Source of the DNA: Pseudooceanicola antarcticus
Lineage (GTDB): Bacteria; Pseudomonadota; Alphaproteobacteria; Rhodobacterales; Rhodobacteraceae
Reading direction: 5' to 3'
NCBI RefSeq assembly: GCF_900215355.1
Contig: NZ_OBEA01000003.1
Location: forward strand, 496,001 to 560,000
Length of the DNA stretch: 64,000 bases
Position numbers and translations under genes: made by a program. Of the stretch, positions 16,475 through 25,773 are shown piece by piece. The stretch's first letter is position 1. Each line of letters starts with the position of its first letter. Below the pieces are notes generated by a model. That model saw only the letters and a program-made list of their open reading frames with translations, did not search any database and was not told the origin of the DNA.

Positions 16475-19400
16475 TCACTCGAACCTTTGCTCGTCATCTC
16501 TGTCTATTTTTGCCTCGCGGTCGCGCTCTCTCTGTTCCACCTTTCTTTGCTTTGGCACCACCTCTGCAAGGTATTCCGCCACTCCTGGAATTGCTGCTTC
16601 GGAGATTGCTTCAAGCGCCGTTATCCGCTGGCCAACGATGTTTGCGCGACTGCCAGACCAACTCATTGGAACTATGTGTGCAACAAACACCGAAAGCACC
16701 TCGACCGGGTTCGGCGAGGCCTCGACTAGCGCCAAGCCTTGTTCCGTTAAGTTATCGTTTCCGCCATCGCGACCGCTTCCGAATGGTGAGATGGCTCGGG
16801 CAACCAAACTCCAAGCCGTGGCTTCGCCCGCGTTTTCGCACCAGTCAGTAAGATCGGTGGGTTCGATTTCAGAAAGTGGGTTCTCAAAGTGTGAACTGCC
16901 TTCGAAGGCGCGAAAGCGCTTGTAATCCTTGATGTCGCCTTGAAGAAGAGCACGTGTCAGGATGGAGTCGTACAAGAACTTGACTATAGTAGCGACAGCA
17001 GAGTCGAATCGATAGTAGTACTTTGCGGCGCCGTCTGCCGGGTCAAATAGGCTGTCGAGCAACTCTCCAATCGCCGCATCATCACAATCGTACTTGAGGC
17101 AGTGCCCAAGGACCCGGTTCATTCGGTAATCGCCATTTCCACCGGGGTCGTTGTCGTGTCCGAGTAATTGCTTTGCGGCGGCTCGTAGCGCGAGGCTGCG
17201 CAAGCGCTTTCCAAACAGTTCTTCTGTATCTTCCTTGTCTTGAAGTCTCATTGAAAGCCCCTCCAAAAGGGCGCTCTCGCCGCCTTCTTTCGTCACCATC
17301 ACACTTGCGAGCTGTTCCGCTCTCACAGAACCTCCATTTTGATACTCGTCCCGCCACAACAGTACTTCGAACTCATGTGGATTGTCCGCGTCGCGGAGTG
17401 CCGCCAAGCAGCGCTCGAAGTCTTGATCAGAGAAGCTACCTTGCGGATGGAGCATCACGATGATTGGACGGAGTAAATCGTCAGAGGCGGCTTCATCTAG
17501 CAACATAGCGGTCAAGGCCTGATCGGTGGTCGCAATTTCATTCAAGGCACCGCACAGCACACCATAGTTAAAATGCTTAGTACCTAGGGACTTGAGGCCC
17601 TTGACGAGTGCGTCCCATGTGGATCGACAATCTGAAGAGCATCGTATCAGGCCTTCACCGAAGGGTAATAGGTATGGAGCCCAACCCGGGTTGAAAAAGC
17701 GATAGGCTTGCTCCTCAAGCATCCTGTCAGACTGCCGACAGCGGCAACCCAAGATCCGCGCTTTCTCACTTAAACGCTTGCGCGAAGCTTCATACTTCGA
17801 AGGCTCGTCAGGATCGAAGTCCTCGTCCAAAGACCACATATCGTTGCCGGGATTAATAACGAGAGCTTCGATTTCTGAAAGTAAGTCTTGTGGCGCAAGC
17901 TTCTCTTCCAGAGACGCAAGGAGCGCCGCTCCGCCTTCATCTCGCTTCTCTTCTGCGATCCGCCGATAATCAAAGTACAAAGCCGATCGCACCGCGTGCC
18001 AACCTTCTACCCAAGGCAGCTTGTCATTTATGGCTTTGGAAGCGCCGATGATTTCAGCACGAAGATCGGGGTAGCGCCAAAGTCCACGAAAGTTCGCGGC
18101 AAGGAGCCTTCTGCACGATTTGGAAACTGACTGGGAGTTGGATTGGGATCCATCGAAGGCGATGTCTATGAAAGTCCTAAACCATTGAAGCCTTTCTTTG
18201 AAGTTCGGATTGTAGCCGTAGTCTCGAGGTCGCGCCCCAAACTCGAACGAATTGTTGCCTGACCAACGGCTAGCCTCAAGTGCGGAGTCTAAGAGTTCGG
18301 CGCCAATCTGGACGCGCGTCTCGTTGCCAGAGTTCAAGGCAGCTCGAACGATTTCAGCCCTTTGGGCAGTAGTTGCATGAGTTCCAGATAGGTATGCTTG
18401 AAACAAACCCTTTAGCTTACTTCGTACACTATCATAATTGTTGCCTGGGTCTTCGTGGTCCGCTACCACCAGCATCGCAGTAACAGCGCGTTCAAAGAAC
18501 TCAGGGTAATACGCAAGCCCCACCAATATGCCGAGCGCTACCGACCTAAATGAGTCTCGTGGTTCAAGAGCCGCCAAGGTTTCAGGATTTGAAAATGAAG
18601 TCTCCACCAACTCGAGTGCTCGAGCCGGAGAAACAGGCGCAATGTGCATCAGAAGTTCTCGACCATGTTCGTTCAAGGCCGACAAGTCAGATAGGAGGCC
18701 CCCGTCGGAAATCCATCGATCTACAATTTCTACTGCAATGGGGTGCTCGTGTAGGAAACCGAGGCGGCGTCCAAATGACTTTAAGAGTCGCGCGCCTGCC
18801 TTTCCCTCAAAGGTATCCGTGAGTTGATCAATTGGAATATTGTTAAGGGCCTCGGAAGCCAACCTGTTGGCAACCGCGTGTGGCAGAACGGCTCGCCAGC
18901 GCGACCTCTTCTGCGCAACTTGCCGATCAACGAGGGTTTGCGCTGCGCGATGCATTCGGAGCCTCGTCTGTTCACACAGCGCGCCCAGAAGTGCGAGCTC
19001 ATCTACTCCTTCTTCGTCACTTTCGATTGAGAAGGAGTAAACCAAAGACAGAGCTTCGGCTTGCTCTTTGAGGCCGGTGTCAAGGTCGTGTCTTTGGTAA
19101 AATAGACGATTGAAGAGTTCCTCATCCGTCAACCGGCCAAGCGTCTCATCGATTGGTGCGGCGTCAGCAATCGCGATTGCGAGCCGAGCGTTTCCCTCTG
19201 AAAAATCTGCAATCTTTGCCGCGTTCACATTTCCCAGTTCGGGGTGCCTTCTGAGGAGTAGCTTCTTCGCAATTTGCGGCCCGAAAGCCTCCAACTGCAC
19301 CACTTCTGTGGTCTGCGGCTTGTCCTCACGGATATCATACTCGACGGTAATCAGTCGGAGGGAATTCTCTTGCTTGGAGAGCCTCGAAGCCAGAGAATTG

Positions 19401-20320
19401 TGTAGGTCAGAGGCGCAATTGTCCAAAACAATAGTGGCAGAAACGTCCTGCGCAATCATTGCGTCGACTAGGGCGCGAGCGGAGGGTTCCGGTTCGTCGC
19501 TGATATCTGCATAGATCACTGAGGTGCGGTCCAAAGGAGCGTGGCCAACCCCGTCCTCAAAAAGCGCCTGCACGAAGCGAGATTTGCCAACACCTGAAAG
19601 GCCGGTGATCCTGATTGATTTTCCTGAAGTATCAAATAGTCTTCGGACAGCGTCTATGGCCTCACCAAGCGGTAAAGGCTGTTGAGAGGTTGAGGGAACG
19701 ACTACTCTAACGCCGTCGTCCAATATTAGGTCGTCGTTCTCGTCTGCAGGAGTGGCGCTCCACCTCCCAAACGGACGCCACCCAGCAAGTGGTCTTCCAA
19801 CCACCTCACGAACCCACATCTGGACTGCAGGATGCTGGCGCAGCCATAGGTGCAAGCGAGAACAGTCGTAGTAATCCACGTGGATCGCATTGGAATTATC
19901 AAGACCTACTAACGCCTCGGCCATGGCTTCGATACGGCGCTGGTATGTCAGCGGAGAACAGTCCTCGGTTGAAGCAATGATGTAAGAGCCACTGTTTTCA
20001 ACGAGTTCATAAATGATGCGTTTCAGGGTTCCTTCCGAAAGCATTTCGTCCAGAATTCCGGCGCGTGCCATGCTTTTGGCCTTGGCCTGAAACACGTTGT
20101 CGGCTCTTGGGATGAAATCTCCGTCGAAGCCCTCTCGAGTTACCGTAACCCTGACATCCACGCCTCCATCGGGCGCTGTCAAAGATCCTGACCATCTCAC
20201 ATCACGCAAGTAGCCACCGCGGGCGGTAAGCTCCGCTTCGCACAGTCTGGCAACGAGTTCCTCTAGCTGACTGTCGTCTAGCTGCGCCAGCTCATCCTTT
20301 TTTGGTTCGAAAATTGGCAA
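16475..20320 (-). CDS. Mrr-like nuclease fused to STAND P-loop NTPase; putative anti-phage sensor (Avs-like)
   Basis: The 1281-residue product has a nuclease-like N-terminus: a Glu-bearing first helix (E20/E21), then D51-G-G-V-D55, then Q78-A-K80. This is the PD-(D/E)xK layout of Mrr/Cap4-type nucleases. A P-loop NTPase follows with Walker A GLSGVGKS at 240-247 and a Walker B-like ATIVLDNC at 295-302 (D300). The remaining 900 or so residues are helical without obvious repeats, the usual place of the ligand sensor in STAND proteins. Known Avs3/Avs4 proteins combine such a nuclease with STAND and recognise phage terminase or portal; this one is shorter. The start is TTG at 20320: a stop lies nine codons upstream, no ATG comes before the nuclease motifs, and GGA precedes at normal spacing. 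It is A/T-rich, so probably acquired. Confidence 0.78.
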   Translation of the reverse strand: MPIFEPKKDELAQLDDSQLEELVARLCEAELTARGGYLRDVRWSGSLTAPDGGVDVRVTVTREGFDGDFIPRADNVFQAKAKSMARAGILDEMLSEGTLKRIIYELVENSGSYIIASTEDCSPLTYQRRIEAMAEALVGLDNSNAIHVDYYDCSRLHLWLRQHPAVQMWVREVVGRPLAGWRPFGRWSATPADENDDLILDDGVRVVVPSTSQQPLPLGEAIDAVRRLFDTSGKSIRITGLSGVGKSRFVQALFEDGVGHAPLDRTSVIYADISDEPEPSARALVDAMIAQDVSATIVLDNCASDLHNSLASRLSKQENSLRLITVEYDIREDKPQTTEVVQLEAFGPQIAKKLLLRRHPELGNVNAAKIADFSEGNARLAIAIADAAPIDETLGRLTDEELFNRLFYQRHDLDTGLKEQAEALSLVYSFSIESDEEGVDELALLGALCEQTRLRMHRAAQTLVDRQVAQKRSRWRAVLPHAVANRLASEALNNIPIDQLTDTFEGKAGARLLKSFGRRLGFLHEHPIAVEIVDRWISDGGLLSDLSALNEHGRELLMHIAPVSPARALELVETSFSNPETLAALEPRDSFRSVALGILVGLAYYPEFFERAVTAMLVVADHEDPGNNYDSVRSKLKGLFQAYLSGTHATTAQRAEIVRAALNSGNETRVQIGAELLDSALEASRWSGNNSFEFGARPRDYGYNPNFKERLQWFRTFIDIAFDGSQSNSQSVSKSCRRLLAANFRGLWRYPDLRAEIIGASKAINDKLPWVEGWHAVRSALYFDYRRIAEEKRDEGGAALLASLEEKLAPQDLLSEIEALVINPGNDMWSLDEDFDPDEPSKYEASRKRLSEKARILGCRCRQSDRMLEEQAYRFFNPGWAPYLLPFGEGLIRCSSDCRSTWDALVKGLKSLGTKHFNYGVLCGALNEIATTDQALTAMLLDEAASDDLLRPIIVMLHPQGSFSDQDFERCLAALRDADNPHEFEVLLWRDEYQNGGSVRAEQLASVMVTKEGGESALLEGLSMRLQDKEDTEELFGKRLRSLALRAAAKQLLGHDNDPGGNGDYRMNRVLGHCLKYDCDDAAIGELLDSLFDPADGAAKYYYRFDSAVATIVKFLYDSILTRALLQGDIKDYKRFRAFEGSSHFENPLSEIEPTDLTDWCENAGEATAWSLVARAISPFGSGRDGGNDNLTEQGLALVEASPNPVEVLSVFVAHIVPMSWSGSRANIVGQRITALEAISEAAIPGVAEYLAEVVPKQRKVEQRERDREAKIDRDDEQRFE

Positions 20321-20635
20321 TGCAAATCCAACTCTGGTCGAGCGTCACTTAGACGCCGTTCAGAAGCCTAGCGTTAGAACAGTTAGTGAAAAAAAGCTAC
20401 CCAGCTTAGCATTTAGGTGAGTCACACCTGCACACCATGACACTTTAGTACTTCGTAGAGTTTCCTGGAATGGGCCTGCAGTTCTCTCAGTTGGATAAGG
20501 TCTGCTTTCAGCGAGTACCCAGTCTCGACTCGGGCCTGCGGCGAACTTCTGGTTTCCGCTCATAGTGACGGCTCCTGCGGCCATGCTGCTCCTTGCACCC
20601 GTGGGTGCAAGCCGACGCTCGCGCCCAACTCCCCC
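20321..20635. other. Right border of the A/T-richer island
   Basis: About 315 bases with no supported gene. The promoter for the minus-strand STAND gene must lie here; A/T-rich runs near 20380-20400 could supply it but no clear -35/-10 pair stands out. Composition returns to G+C-rich at about 20520. A perfect palindrome sits at 20592-20611. Confidence 0.5.
20592..20611. terminator. Perfect 9-base-stem hairpin after sdaA
   Basis: CTTGCACCC and GGGTGCAAG pair around two central bases, 25 bases beyond the sdaA stop. With no U-tract it is a weak terminator candidate. It also marks the point where the A/T-rich island meets core DNA, so it could be a border mark instead. Confidence 0.4.
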
Positions 20636-22006
20636 TCAGCAATTCGGCACGTTCACTGCCAAGCCCCCCAACGAGGTCTCCTTGTAATGCTCGTGCATGT
20701 CGCGGCCGGTCTGGCGCATGGTCTCGATGCAGGCGTCGAGGGGGACGAAGTGGCGGCCGTCTCCGCGCAGGGCCAGGGACGCGGCAGAGACCGCCTTGAT
20801 GGCGCCGAGGCCGTTGCGCTCGATGCAGGGCACCTGGACCAGGCCCGCGACGGGGTCGCAGGTCATGCCCAGGTGATGCTCCAGCGCGATCTCGGCGGCG
20901 TTCTCGATCTGCTCGGGCGTGCCGCCCATCACCGCGCAGAGGCCGGCGGCGGCCATGGCGGCGGCGGAGCCCACCTCGGCCTGGCACCCGGCTTCGGCGC
21001 CCGAGATCGAGGCGTTGTACTTGACCAGCCCGCCGATGGCCGAGGCGGTCAGGAAGAACTCGGTGACGCGCTGCGGGGTGGCCGTGGGCACATGGGTCAG
21101 CCAGTATTTCACCACCGCCGGCATCACGCCCGCCGCGCCATTGGTGGGCGCGGTCACGACCTGGCCTCCGGCGGCGTTCTCCTCGTTCACCGCCATGGCG
21201 TAGCAGGAGATCCAGTCGTTCACCACGTGGGGCGGGGCGAGGTTGCGGCCGGCTTCCTGTTTCAGCGCCTCGTGGATGGCGCGGGCCCGGCGGCGCACGG
21301 CGAGGCCGCCGGGCAGCAGGCCTTCGTTGCTCAGCCCGCGGTCGATGCAGTCGGACATCACCTGCCAGATGCGCCCCACCCCCTGCGACAGGTCGGGGCG
21401 GCCACGGGCGGTCTCGTTGGCGGCCTTCATCTGGGCGATGGTCAGGCCGGAGGCGCGGGCCATGTCCAGCATCTCGGCGGCGGATTTGAAGGGGTAGGGG
21501 ACGGGGGTGCCCTCGGCCTTGTCCTCTCCCGAGGCGAGCTCGGCCTCGGTCAGCACGAAGCCACCGCCGACGGAGTAGTAGACCTCGGAAAGGATCACGT
21601 CGCCCTGGGCGTCGAGCGCCATCAGCTTCATGCCGTTGGGGTGGCCGGGCAGGGCCTCGTCGTAGTTGAACACGAGGTCGCGGCCGGGATCGAAGGAGAG
21701 CGCCCCGAGGCCGGGGGGCGAGACCTGACCCGTTTCCGATATCGCGGCGAGCGCCGCCTCGGCCTTTTCGCTGTCGTAGGTGTCGGGCAGGAAGCCCGCC
21801 AGCCCGAGGATGGTGGCGCGGTCGGTGGCGTGGCCCTTGCCGGTAAAGGCCAGGGAACCATGCAGCGAGGCGCGCAAACCCTTGGCCTCGAAGGGCGCGG
21901 CGCGCAGGCGGTCCAGGAAACGGCCACCGGCGACCATGGGGCCCATGGTGTGCGAGGACGACGGGCCGACGCCGATCTTGAAGATCTCGAAGACGGAAAG
22001 AAACAT
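20636..22006 (-). CDS. sdaA: L-serine ammonia-lyase (type I, 4Fe-4S)
   Basis: The 456-residue single-chain enzyme converts L-serine to pyruvate and ammonia in the cytosol using an oxygen-sensitive 4Fe-4S cluster. The N-terminal signature GPSSSHTMGPM is at residues 14-24; the Cys of TCDPVAG and PCIERN and of LDACIETM are candidate cluster ligands. The last residue is Cys456 (NVPNC); in the Legionella enzyme the C-terminal Cys caps the cluster in the resting state, so the same tail control may apply here. ATG at 22006 is the natural start. A 261-base spacer separates it from the divergent rpiA. Confidence 0.93.
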   Translation of the reverse strand: MFLSVFEIFKIGVGPSSSHTMGPMVAGGRFLDRLRAAPFEAKGLRASLHGSLAFTGKGHATDRATILGLAGFLPDTYDSEKAEAALAAISETGQVSPPGLGALSFDPGRDLVFNYDEALPGHPNGMKLMALDAQGDVILSEVYYSVGGGFVLTEAELASGEDKAEGTPVPYPFKSAAEMLDMARASGLTIAQMKAANETARGRPDLSQGVGRIWQVMSDCIDRGLSNEGLLPGGLAVRRRARAIHEALKQEAGRNLAPPHVVNDWISCYAMAVNEENAAGGQVVTAPTNGAAGVMPAVVKYWLTHVPTATPQRVTEFFLTASAIGGLVKYNASISGAEAGCQAEVGSAAAMAAAGLCAVMGGTPEQIENAAEIALEHHLGMTCDPVAGLVQVPCIERNGLGAIKAVSAASLALRGDGRHFVPLDACIETMRQTGRDMHEHYKETSLGGLAVNVPNC

Positions 22007-22267
22007 GAAATACCCCTGTTTGGCGCCAGCCTAACGGAGACCCGCCACCGGGCGCCACCGAAAGCGACCCGCAGCGGCGCGGGCGCGGCATCCGGCCGGG
22101 CCGGGGCCTGCCGCGCAGGCGCTTGCAGGGGGCCTTGGACCGACCCAGGCAGGGCAGCCAGCCTCGCGCGGGCAGATCGTCGCACTCCGATCGGATAGGC
22201 AGGCGATTCCCCTCTCGCATCCGACCCCCCAAATCCCTATAAAACCGACAAACAAAGGAGACCCAGG

Positions 22268-23056
22268 ATGAGCTCAGAGCTTTCCCCGATCGACAAGGCC
22301 AAGTTCCTTGCCGCGAAACGGGCCACGGATTTCGTCGAGGATGGCATGCGCGTCGGCCTCGGCACGGGAAGCACCGCCGCCTGGATGGTTCGTCTCCTTG
22401 GAGAGCGGGTGCGCGACGAGGGTCTGAAGATCTCGGGCGTGCCGACCTCCGCCCGCACGGCGCAGCTGGCGCAGGAGGTGGGGATCAAGGTCATCACCCT
22501 CGACGAGGCGAAGTGGCTGGACCTGACCATCGACGGCGCCGACGAGGTGGATGGCGACCTGAACCTGATCAAGGGTGGCGGCGGAGCGCTGCTGCAGGAA
22601 AAGATCGTCGCCACCGCCAGCGACCGGATGATCGTCATCGCCGATGCGGCCAAGGAGGTCGAGGCCCTGGGGGCCTTCCCCCTGCCGATCGAGGTGATCC
22701 CCTTCGGCTGGCAGACCTCGCAGGCGCTGGTCGAGGAAATGCTGATCTCGATGGATGTGCTGGGCCGCGACACCACGCTGCGGATGAACGGCGACGCGCC
22801 CTATGTCACGGATGAGGGCAACCACATCCTGGACCTGCACCTGAACCGTATCGGAAACGCGCGCGAGCTGGCGCTGGTGATGAACCAGATTCCGGGGGTG
22901 GTTGAAAACGGGCTTTTCATTGATATCTGCGACACGCTGGTCATCGGTCACGGCTCGGGCCGGGTCGAGACCCGTGATATCAATGACGGCACGATCGAGG
23001 ACATGCGCCTCGATTTCGTCGAGGACGACAACCTGTTCCGTGACATCTCGGACTGA
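22268..23056 (+). CDS. rpiA: Ribose-5-phosphate isomerase A
   Basis: The 262-residue product interconverts ribose-5-phosphate and ribulose-5-phosphate in the pentose phosphate pathway. Family motifs are intact: GLGTGSTAAW at 30-39, DGADEVD at 89-95 and KGGGGALLQEK at 102-112, which contain the phosphate-binding loop and catalytic Asp/Lys residues. It is slightly longer than the usual 220-235 residues because of a C-terminal extension rich in Asp. AAAGGAG lies just upstream of ATG 22268. Glutathione reductase follows 42 bases later on the same strand, so they may share a transcript. Confidence 0.95.
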   Translation: MSSELSPIDKAKFLAAKRATDFVEDGMRVGLGTGSTAAWMVRLLGERVRDEGLKISGVPTSARTAQLAQEVGIKVITLDEAKWLDLTIDGADEVDGDLNLIKGGGGALLQEKIVATASDRMIVIADAAKEVEALGAFPLPIEVIPFGWQTSQALVEEMLISMDVLGRDTTLRMNGDAPYVTDEGNHILDLHLNRIGNARELALVMNQIPGVVENGLFIDICDTLVIGHGSGRVETRDINDGTIEDMRLDFVEDDNLFRDISD

Positions 23057-23098
23057 GCCGGCCCCGCCGCGCGACCACTACCCCAAAAGGACCCTGCC

Positions 23099-24484
23099 AT
23101 GAGCGCCGACAGCCCCTTCGACTATGACCTCTTCGTTATCGGTGCCGGCTCTGGCGGCGTGCGCGCCGCGCGGGTGGCCGCGGGCGAGACCGGCGCGAAG
23201 GTCGCCATCGCCGAGGAAAGCCGCTACGGCGGCACCTGCGTCATTCGCGGCTGCGTGCCCAAGAAGCTGATGGTCTTTGCCTCGGGCTACGGGCGCATGG
23301 CCGAAGAGGGCCGCGCCTATGGCTGGGACATCGAGGAGAAGGGCTTCTCCTGGGATACCTTCAAGACCAAGCTGGAGGCCGAGCTTGACCGGCTGGAAGC
23401 CATCTACCAGCGCCTGCTCGACGGCTCGGGTGTCGACAAGATCGACCAGCGCGCCACGGTGGCCGATGCCCATACGGTGCGCCTGGCCGATGGCACCACC
23501 AGGACCGCCAAGCATATCCTGGTGGCCACGGGCGGGCGTCCGGTGAAGCCGGATCTGCCGGGTGCCGAGCTGGGCATCACCTCGAACGAGATCTTCCACG
23601 TGGCGGAGCTGCCGAAGCGCATCCTGATCATCGGCGGCGGCTATATCGGCTGCGAGTTCGCGGGCATTCTCAACGGCCTGGGCAGCCAGGTGACGCAATT
23701 CTATCGCGGCACCCAGGTGCTGCGCGGCTTCGATGACGAGGCGCGGGGGCTGATTGCCGACGAGATGCGCGGCGCGGGCATCGACCTGCAGGTCGAGACC
23801 GACGTGGTGAAGCTTGAGAAGGACGCCGACGGCATCCGCGTCTTCGACACCAGGGGCCGCGAGACGGTCTTCGACGAGGTGCTCTTTGCCACCGGCCGCG
23901 CGCCCAACACCGACGGCATGGGTCTGGTCGAGGCCGGTGTCGAGCTGGGCCGTGGTGGCGAGGTCGTCGTCGATGACTTCAGCCAGACCGCCGTGCCCTC
24001 GATCTGGGCGATCGGCGATGTCACCGACCGCGTGCAGCTGACCCCCGTGGCGATCCGCGAAGGCATGGCCTTCGTCTCGACCGTGTTCCGCGGCGTGCCG
24101 CAGAAGCCCGACCACGCGCTGATCCCCACGGCGATCTTCACCCAGCCCGAGATGGGCACGGTTGGCATGTCCGAGGAGGAAGCCATCCTGAAGGCCGGCG
24201 AACCGCTGGAAATCTACTCCACCTCCTTCAAGCCGATGCAGCAGAGCTTTGCCGGCACCGCGGCGCAGAAGATCCTGATGAAGCTGGTGGTCGGCAAGCA
24301 GAGCCGCAAGGTTCTGGGCTGTCACATCGTCGGCCCGGCGGCGGGCGAGATGATCCAGCTTGCCGGCATCGCCGTAAAGATGGGGGCGACGAAAGAGGAT
24401 TTCGACAATACGGTAGCAGTGCATCCGACGGCCGCCGAAGAGATCGTCACCATGCGCAATCCGACGCGGACCGTCGGCGAATAG
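23099..24484 (+). CDS. gor: Glutathione-disulfide reductase
   Basis: The 461-residue flavoprotein reduces oxidised glutathione with NADPH in the cytosol. The FAD-binding loop GAGSGG is at 15-20, the redox-active pair C47/C52 is in GGTCVIRGCVPKK, a second Rossmann loop is IIGGGYIGCEFAG, and the C-terminal catalytic base region AVHPTAAEE is present. The pairing with rpiA makes sense, since the pentose phosphate pathway supplies its NADPH. AAAAGGA precedes the ATG at a normal distance. Confidence 0.95.
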   Translation: MSADSPFDYDLFVIGAGSGGVRAARVAAGETGAKVAIAEESRYGGTCVIRGCVPKKLMVFASGYGRMAEEGRAYGWDIEEKGFSWDTFKTKLEAELDRLEAIYQRLLDGSGVDKIDQRATVADAHTVRLADGTTRTAKHILVATGGRPVKPDLPGAELGITSNEIFHVAELPKRILIIGGGYIGCEFAGILNGLGSQVTQFYRGTQVLRGFDDEARGLIADEMRGAGIDLQVETDVVKLEKDADGIRVFDTRGRETVFDEVLFATGRAPNTDGMGLVEAGVELGRGGEVVVDDFSQTAVPSIWAIGDVTDRVQLTPVAIREGMAFVSTVFRGVPQKPDHALIPTAIFTQPEMGTVGMSEEEAILKAGEPLEIYSTSFKPMQQSFAGTAAQKILMKLVVGKQSRKVLGCHIVGPAAGEMIQLAGIAVKMGATKEDFDNTVAVHPTAAEEIVTMRNPTRTVGE

Positions 24485-24597
24485 CCGGGAGGACGCCGGC
24501 GCCGGGCCCCCTGGGGCCTGGTCGGCACGCGAAAACTTGAAACTGGTCCTCCGGCTGCACAGCTAGAGGGTAAGTATGTTCGACAGAAAGGCAGACA

Positions 24598-25761
24598 ATG
24601 GCTGGACAGAATGGTGGCCCCTGGGGAGGAGGCGGCGGCTCGGGCGGGCGCCCGACACCGCCCTCGGGCGGCAATGGCGGAGGCCGCGGCACCGGAGGAG
24701 GCAACAATAACGGTGGTCGCGACGACAAGCCTTCCATTCCCGATATCGACGAACTGGTGCGCAAGGGCCAGGACCAGCTGCGCGTCCTGATGGGCGGCGG
24801 CGGTGGTGGTGGCCAGAACTCCGGCGGCGGTGCCCCCGGTGGCGGTGGCCCGCTGGTCTCGCGCTCCATGGTGGGGCTCGGCGTGATCGTGGCGGTGATC
24901 GGCTGGCTCTTTGCCAGTGTCTATACCGTGCGTCCCGACGAGCAATCGGTCGAGCTGTTCCTTGGCCAGTATTCCTCGACCGGGCAGCCGGGTCTGAACT
25001 TCGCGCCCTGGCCGCTGGTCACCCACGAGGTCATCGCGGTGACCCGCGAACGGACCGTTGAAGTCGGTGTCGGAGGCCGTGGCTCGGATGCGGGCCTGAT
25101 GCTGACCGGCGACGAGAACATCGTGGATATCGACTTCCAGGTCGTCTGGAACATCACCGATCCGGCCCAGTTCCTGTTCAACCTGCGCGATCCGCAGATG
25201 ACCATCTCGGCCGTCTCGGAATCCGCCATGCGCGAGATCATCGCTCAGAGCGAACTGGCACCGATCCTCAACCGGGATCGTGGCGCCATTTCGCAGCGTC
25301 TGCGCGACCTGATCCAGACGACGCTGGACAGCTACGGCGCCGGCATGTCGGTGATCCGTGTCAACTTCGACAAGGCCGATCCGCCCACCGAGGTGATCGG
25401 GGCCTTCCGCGAAGTGCAGGCTGCCGAGCAGCAGCGTGAACGACTGACCAACGAAGCCGATGCCTATGCCAACCGCGTCACCGCCGAGGCCCGAGGCCAG
25501 GCGGCGCAGCTGCGCCAGGAAGCCGAGGGCTATCGCGCCCAGGTGATCAACCAGGCCGAGGGTGAAGCCAGCCGCTTCTCCGCCGTGCTGGAAGAATACC
25601 GCAAGGCCCCCGGCGTGACCCGCAAGCGTCTCTACATCGAAGCGATGGAAGAGGTGCTGGGTGGCGTCAACAAGGTGGTCGTGGACGGCGAAGCAGGCTC
25701 CGGCGTGCTGCCCTACCTGCCGCTCAACCAGCTCGCGCCCTCCGGCGCGGCCAATCAGTAA
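24598..25761 (+). CDS. hflK: HflK, membrane protease regulator (SPFH/band 7)
   Basis: The 387-residue product is one half of the HflKC complex, which surrounds the FtsH protease in the inner membrane and tunes its access to substrates. The N-terminus (1-85) is unusually Gly-rich, then one membrane helix at about 91-111, then the SPFH domain facing the periplasm and a long Ala/Glu/Arg helix (about 270-340). AAAGG lies just ahead of ATG 24598. hflC follows 12 bases later, and degP downstream completes a quality-control cluster that is common in alphaproteobacteria. Confidence 0.95.
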   Translation: MAGQNGGPWGGGGGSGGRPTPPSGGNGGGRGTGGGNNNGGRDDKPSIPDIDELVRKGQDQLRVLMGGGGGGGQNSGGGAPGGGGPLVSRSMVGLGVIVAVIGWLFASVYTVRPDEQSVELFLGQYSSTGQPGLNFAPWPLVTHEVIAVTRERTVEVGVGGRGSDAGLMLTGDENIVDIDFQVVWNITDPAQFLFNLRDPQMTISAVSESAMREIIAQSELAPILNRDRGAISQRLRDLIQTTLDSYGAGMSVIRVNFDKADPPTEVIGAFREVQAAEQQRERLTNEADAYANRVTAEARGQAAQLRQEAEGYRAQVINQAEGEASRFSAVLEEYRKAPGVTRKRLYIEAMEEVLGGVNKVVVDGEAGSGVLPYLPLNQLAPSGAANQ

Positions 25762-25773
25762 GGGAGAGAGATC

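Noticed and set aside
16855-16870. GGTTCGATT as a tRNA T-loop
   Set aside because: Lies inside the STAND gene and no acceptor, D or anticodon arms can be folded around it.
20360-20584. 74-codon open frame at the island's right border (-)
   Set aside because: No ribosome binding site and no recognisable product; crosses the composition border.
24536-24568. CTTGAA upstream of hflK as heat-shock (RpoH) promoter
   Set aside because: The nearest possible -10 (CTAGAG) is too far away (21 bases).
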